Positions 22,028 through 24,543 of a DNA stretch of 24,543 nucleotides are shown one piece after another. A program made the translations under genes and the position numbers. The stretch lies in contig DBTX01000067.1 in assembly GCA_002307275.1 (NCBI GenBank), forward strand, positions 1 through 24,543. Reading direction: 5' to 3'. Within the stretch, counting starts at the first letter, position 1; each line of letters opens with the position of its first letter. Source of the DNA: Hungateiclostridiaceae bacterium UBA1305. GTDB lineage: Bacteria > Bacillota > Clostridia > Acetivibrionales > DTU013. A model generated the notes under the pieces. That model was given only the letters and a program-made list of their open reading frames with translations, was not told the DNA's origin and ran no database searches.

Positions 22028-23032
22028 TTATTTGCTCCATCTTATTAGTGCAGAACCCCAGGTAAGACCGCCGCCAAAACCGACAAGGACAAGATTATCA
22101 CCCTTATTCAGGCACTTCCCCTTATATGCGTCATCCATTGCGACCGGTATGGATGCAGATGACATATTACCGAACTTTCTTATCGTAGTGTAAACCTTAT
22201 CAAATGCAACCCCGAGCCTTTTTGCAGCCCCATCCAATATTCTTATATTTGCCTGATGCGGGATGATATATTTAATATCCTCAAGCTTGAGTTTTGTATT
22301 CTCTATCACTTTTTCAGTAGCCAGAGGCATTATTTTCACAGCAAATTTAAATACTTCCTGGCCATCCTGCCAAATGGTGTTCATTTTATGATAAGTTTTT
22401 CTTCTTTCAATATCCTCTTCAGGCATATACAAACAAGGTATCGTAATTCTGGTTGCATTTGATCCATCTGAGCCTATATAAGTCGAAAGTATACCATATC
22501 CTTCTTCAACTTGACCCAATACGACAGCACCGGCACCGTCTCCAAAGAGTACACAGGTGTTTCTGTCCGTCCAGTCAGTTACTCTTGACATTGCTTCACT
22601 GCTTACAACCAGAACATGCTTGTAATAGCCGGTTTCAATGAATTGCTTTGCAGTCGTCAAGGCAAAGAGAAAGCCTGAACAAGCGGCGCCAAGATCAAAT
22701 GCCGTTGCATTGACAGCACCTATTCCATTTTGGATCATGCAAGATGTAGTTGGTGAAAGATAATCCGGTGTTGAGGTTGAAACAATGATTAAATCTATAT
22801 CTTCAGAAGAGAGACCTGAATCTTTGATGGCCTGTTTTGAAGCTTCTACTGCCATGGAATAAACTGGCTGCCCCTCTTGAAGTATTCTTCTTTCAGAAAT
22901 TCCGGTCCTTTTTATAATCCATTCATCTGTGGTTTCGACCATTTTCTCAAGGTCTGAGTTGGTCAATATCTTTTCTGGGACGTAACTTCCTATTCCTAAA
23001 ATTCCAGCGCTTATGCTCTTTTTTGTCGACAT
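22028..23032 (-). CDS. fabH: 3-oxoacyl-ACP synthase III (FabH)
   Basis: FabH starts fatty acid synthesis by condensing an acyl-CoA primer with malonyl-ACP. Its primer preference helps set straight versus branched chains. The 334-residue protein carries the Cys-His-Asn triad: C118 in DLGAACSGFLFAL, H259 in YIIPHQANIR and N289 in FGNMSSASIP. The ATG at 23032 has GGAGG 6 nt upstream and yields the conserved SAGILGIGSYVPEKILTN. This start lies inside plsX: the first 28 codons are read in another frame as the PlsX tail, an 86-nt overlap. Translation coupling with plsX is likely. Confidence 0.97.
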   Translation of the reverse strand: MSTKKSISAGILGIGSYVPEKILTNSDLEKMVETTDEWIIKRTGISERRILQEGQPVYSMAVEASKQAIKDSGLSSEDIDLIIVSTSTPDYLSPTTSCMIQNGIGAVNATAFDLGAACSGFLFALTTAKQFIETGYYKHVLVVSSEAMSRVTDWTDRNTCVLFGDGAGAVVLGQVEEGYGILSTYIGSDGSNATRITIPCLYMPEEDIERRKTYHKMNTIWQDGQEVFKFAVKIMPLATEKVIENTKLKLEDIKYIIPHQANIRILDGAAKRLGVAFDKVYTTIRKFGNMSSASIPVAMDDAYKGKCLNKGDNLVLVGFGGGLTWGSALIRWSK

Positions 23033-24032
23033 CAGTAACCTCCATGGTTTCAACCTTTTCCTTTATCTGTTCGAAAACAGAAGTGCTGGCAAGGCTGTAT
23101 GCTTTTAAAAGTACATTTTTTATTGCTTGATCGTTTGAATTGCCGTGGCTTTTTATGATGATTCCGTTAACGCCGAGTATTGGTGCCCCGCCATTCACTG
23201 ACGGATCCATCATTTTTTTAAATTCAAGCATATCCTTCATGACAAACAACATGGACAGCTTTGAAAATATGGTACGCTTGAACATGCCTTTCATATATGC
23301 CCCAAAAAATTTACCTGAACCTTCAAAGAACTTCAGAAGCACATTTCCGACATAACCATCACAGACTGCAACATCAACATTTCCCAAAGGTATATCCTTG
23401 CCTTCGATATTTCCGATAAAATTTAAATCAGCTGAGGACAACATCGTATAAGCCTGTTTAACTACTTCAGTGCCTTTTTTTGCTTCCGTTCCCATATTGA
23501 CAAGACCAACTGTTGGATTACTAATTTTGAAAAGTCCGCTCATATATATGGAACCCATTATTCCGAATTGCAAATAATTAATTGGTTTGCAGGTTGTGTT
23601 AAGACCCGCGTCAATCAGGAGGCATCTGCCGGATTTTGTCGGCACTATTGCTCCAAGTGCCGGTCTGTCTATTCCCTTGAGTCTTCCAAGTATGAACAGA
23701 CCTCCTGTAAGCAGAGCACCAGTACTGCCGGCAGAAAGTAAAACATCACCCTTTTTTTCCTTCAGCATATTAAAAGCGACGACCATCGATGAATTCTTCT
23801 TACTTTTGATGGCACGAGTCGGTATATCTTCATTTGTTATTACTTCCTGTGCATGTATCACTTCGATCCTGGGACTTTTAAACTTTCTTGCTTCCAGGAT
23901 TTTATTTATTCTTTCACTGTCTCCAATCAGAGCGACGCTAAAACCTTCCTGGGATTTTACTGCGTCTATGCTTCCGTTCACTTCTGCATCCGGTGCATTA
24001 TCTCCACCCATGGCATCAACTAATATTTTCAA
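22947..24032 (-). CDS. plsX: phosphate acyltransferase PlsX
   Basis: PlsX converts acyl-ACP to acyl-phosphate, the donor for PlsY in phosphatidic acid synthesis, at the inner membrane face. The protein starts KILVDAMGGDNAPDAEVNGS and contains LLSAGSTGALLTGG, IDAGLNTTCKP and DVAVCDGYVGNVLLKFFEG. The start is TTG: an in-frame TGA lies three codons upstream, GGAG lies 9 nt upstream, and the next ATG would remove the conserved N-terminus. At 361 residues it is longer than the usual 330-340, because of a basic tail ending RKLRPRKDIDQLRP that overlaps fabH by 86 nt. It follows fapR by 56 nt, the classic FapR-controlled arrangement. Confidence 0.96.
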   Translation of the reverse strand: MKILVDAMGGDNAPDAEVNGSIDAVKSQEGFSVALIGDSERINKILEARKFKSPRIEVIHAQEVITNEDIPTRAIKSKKNSSMVVAFNMLKEKKGDVLLSAGSTGALLTGGLFILGRLKGIDRPALGAIVPTKSGRCLLIDAGLNTTCKPINYLQFGIMGSIYMSGLFKISNPTVGLVNMGTEAKKGTEVVKQAYTMLSSADLNFIGNIEGKDIPLGNVDVAVCDGYVGNVLLKFFEGSGKFFGAYMKGMFKRTIFSKLSMLFVMKDMLEFKKMMDPSVNGGAPILGVNGIIIKSHGNSNDQAIKNVLLKAYSLASTSVFEQIKEKVETMEVTDVDKKEHKRWNFRNRKLRPRKDIDQLRP

Positions 24033-24059
24033 AACGTGTCACTCCAAATCCGTTAATAT

Positions 24060-24078
24060 TTAATGAACTAATCATTAA
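24060..24078. repeat. 7-bp inverted repeat in the fapR-plsX gap
   Basis: TTAATGA (24060-24066), ACTAA, TCATTAA (24072-24078), in a very AT-rich 56-nt gap. It does not match the FapR operator as known from Bacillus (TTAGTAC ... GTACTAA). No role can be assigned. Confidence 0.4.
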
Positions 24079-24088
24079 TATTATTAAA

Positions 24089-24543
24089 CTATTTTCCTTG
24101 AGTTTTTTCAAGGGAAACCAGTATGAATTTACCTCTGAACATTTCCACCTGTTTTTCGAAAATCTTCACCCAGACGATGAAATTGCATCCCCGAACATGC
24201 TTTACTTCAGCCTTTGCGACAAGCTTACATCCGGAATATACAGGTGTTTTGTACTTTATATTTGCCACACCTACCAAAGCTACTTGTGCATCAATTACAG
24301 CAATTGCAAGCGATTCTGCCAGCGAATAAATAAAATGCCCTCTTACTATCTTTGTCTTTTCAAAGGCCATTGATTCATCCGTTTCAAGTACGGATACAGC
24401 ATTCCTGCCAAGTGTGATATCGATGAGTTCTCCAACTATTTCCTTACTTTGCAGTGATTTTACCTTACCATAATTTTTATCGGCAACAGTTTTGATTCTT
24501 TCCCTTAACTCCGGAATGCCCATTTCAAGCCGATCCAGTCTTA
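24089..24543 (-). CDS. fapR: fatty acid and phospholipid regulator FapR (5' end outside the window)
   Basis: FapR represses fatty acid and phospholipid genes and is released by malonyl-CoA. Translation continues in frame to the window edge: upstream of the first visible Met it reads RLDRLE, joining MGIPELRERIK. This matches the end of the FapR helix-turn-helix and its linker, so that Met is not the start and about 40-50 residues lie outside. The hot-dog effector domain follows: VIVGELIDIT-like strand, KIVRGHFIYSLAESLAIAVID (partly conserved with Bacillus FapR) and GCKLVAKAEVKHV. The gene precedes plsX by 56 nt. Its own promoter, where a FapR operator would be expected, lies outside the window. 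Confidence 0.93.
   Translation of the reverse strand, partial: RLDRLEMGIPELRERIKTVADKNYGKVKSLQSKEIVGELIDITLGRNAVSVLETDESMAFEKTKIVRGHFIYSLAESLAIAVIDAQVALVGVANIKYKTPVYSGCKLVAKAEVKHVRGCNFIVWVKIFEKQVEMFRGKFILVSLEKTQGK

Noticed and set aside
22947..24032. plsX as a frameshifted pseudogene
   Set aside because: All conserved PlsX segments are present in one frame. Only the C-terminal tail is unusual, and it may be genuine.
24089..24523. A complete 144-residue hot-dog fold protein starting at the ATG at 24523
   Set aside because: The reading frame stays open to the window edge and encodes RLDRLE directly before this Met, matching FapR. The gene is a fragment of a longer one.

Overview
The window is a stretch of chromosomal core genes from a low-to-mid-GC Gram-positive bacterium of the class Clostridia. 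This is inferred from strong AGGAGG-type ribosome binding sites, some TTG starts, FapR-type control of lipid synthesis, and the fapR-plsX-fab-rnc-smc-ftsY / ylxM-ffh-rpsP gene order. The radical SAM gene between rnc and smc also points to Clostridia. I cannot name a species. No mobile element, tRNA, rRNA or CRISPR array is visible.

Layout, read in the direction of transcription (minus strand, high to low coordinates). (1) 24543-19891: fapR (5' end cut by the window edge), plsX, fabH, fabD, fabG, acpP, the module that starts and elongates fatty acids and feeds acyl-phosphate to phospholipid synthesis. A strong intrinsic terminator touches the acpP stop codon. (2) 19672-16557: fabF, rnc and an Elp3-like radical SAM gene. 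(3) 16422-9141: smc with its own promoter, then ftsY and a UPF0182 membrane protein gene. (4) 9007-4547: a full-length Lhr-type DNA helicase behind a probable LexA (SOS) operator. (5) 4280-488: ylxM, ffh, rpsP, khpA, rimM, trmD, a translation and protein-targeting operon with a near-consensus promoter and a perfect 13-bp palindrome at its start site. (6) 79-426, plus strand: a small cupin gene converging on trmD.

The window therefore couples membrane-lipid synthesis (fap/fab), protein targeting (Ffh and its receptor FtsY), chromosome organisation (SMC), RNA processing (RNase III, KhpA) and ribosome/tRNA maturation (RimM, bS16, TrmD). Two neighbours often seen in Firmicutes are missing: rplS after trmD, and an enoyl-ACP reductase gene (fabK or fabI) in the fab cluster.

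I do not see an undescribed system made of new genes. The most notable signals are non-coding: a LexA box placed between the candidate -35 and -10 of lhr; the palindrome over the ylxM start site and its partial look-alike upstream of lhr; a short palindromic repeat present twice; a second GGGGAC-type intergenic repeat; and hairpins at operon junctions, including one just upstream of rnc. The 86-nt coding overlap between plsX and fabH also stands out. No gap between genes exceeds 300 nt; the larger ones (1740-2021, 4281-4546, 19673-19890) are described in the features.
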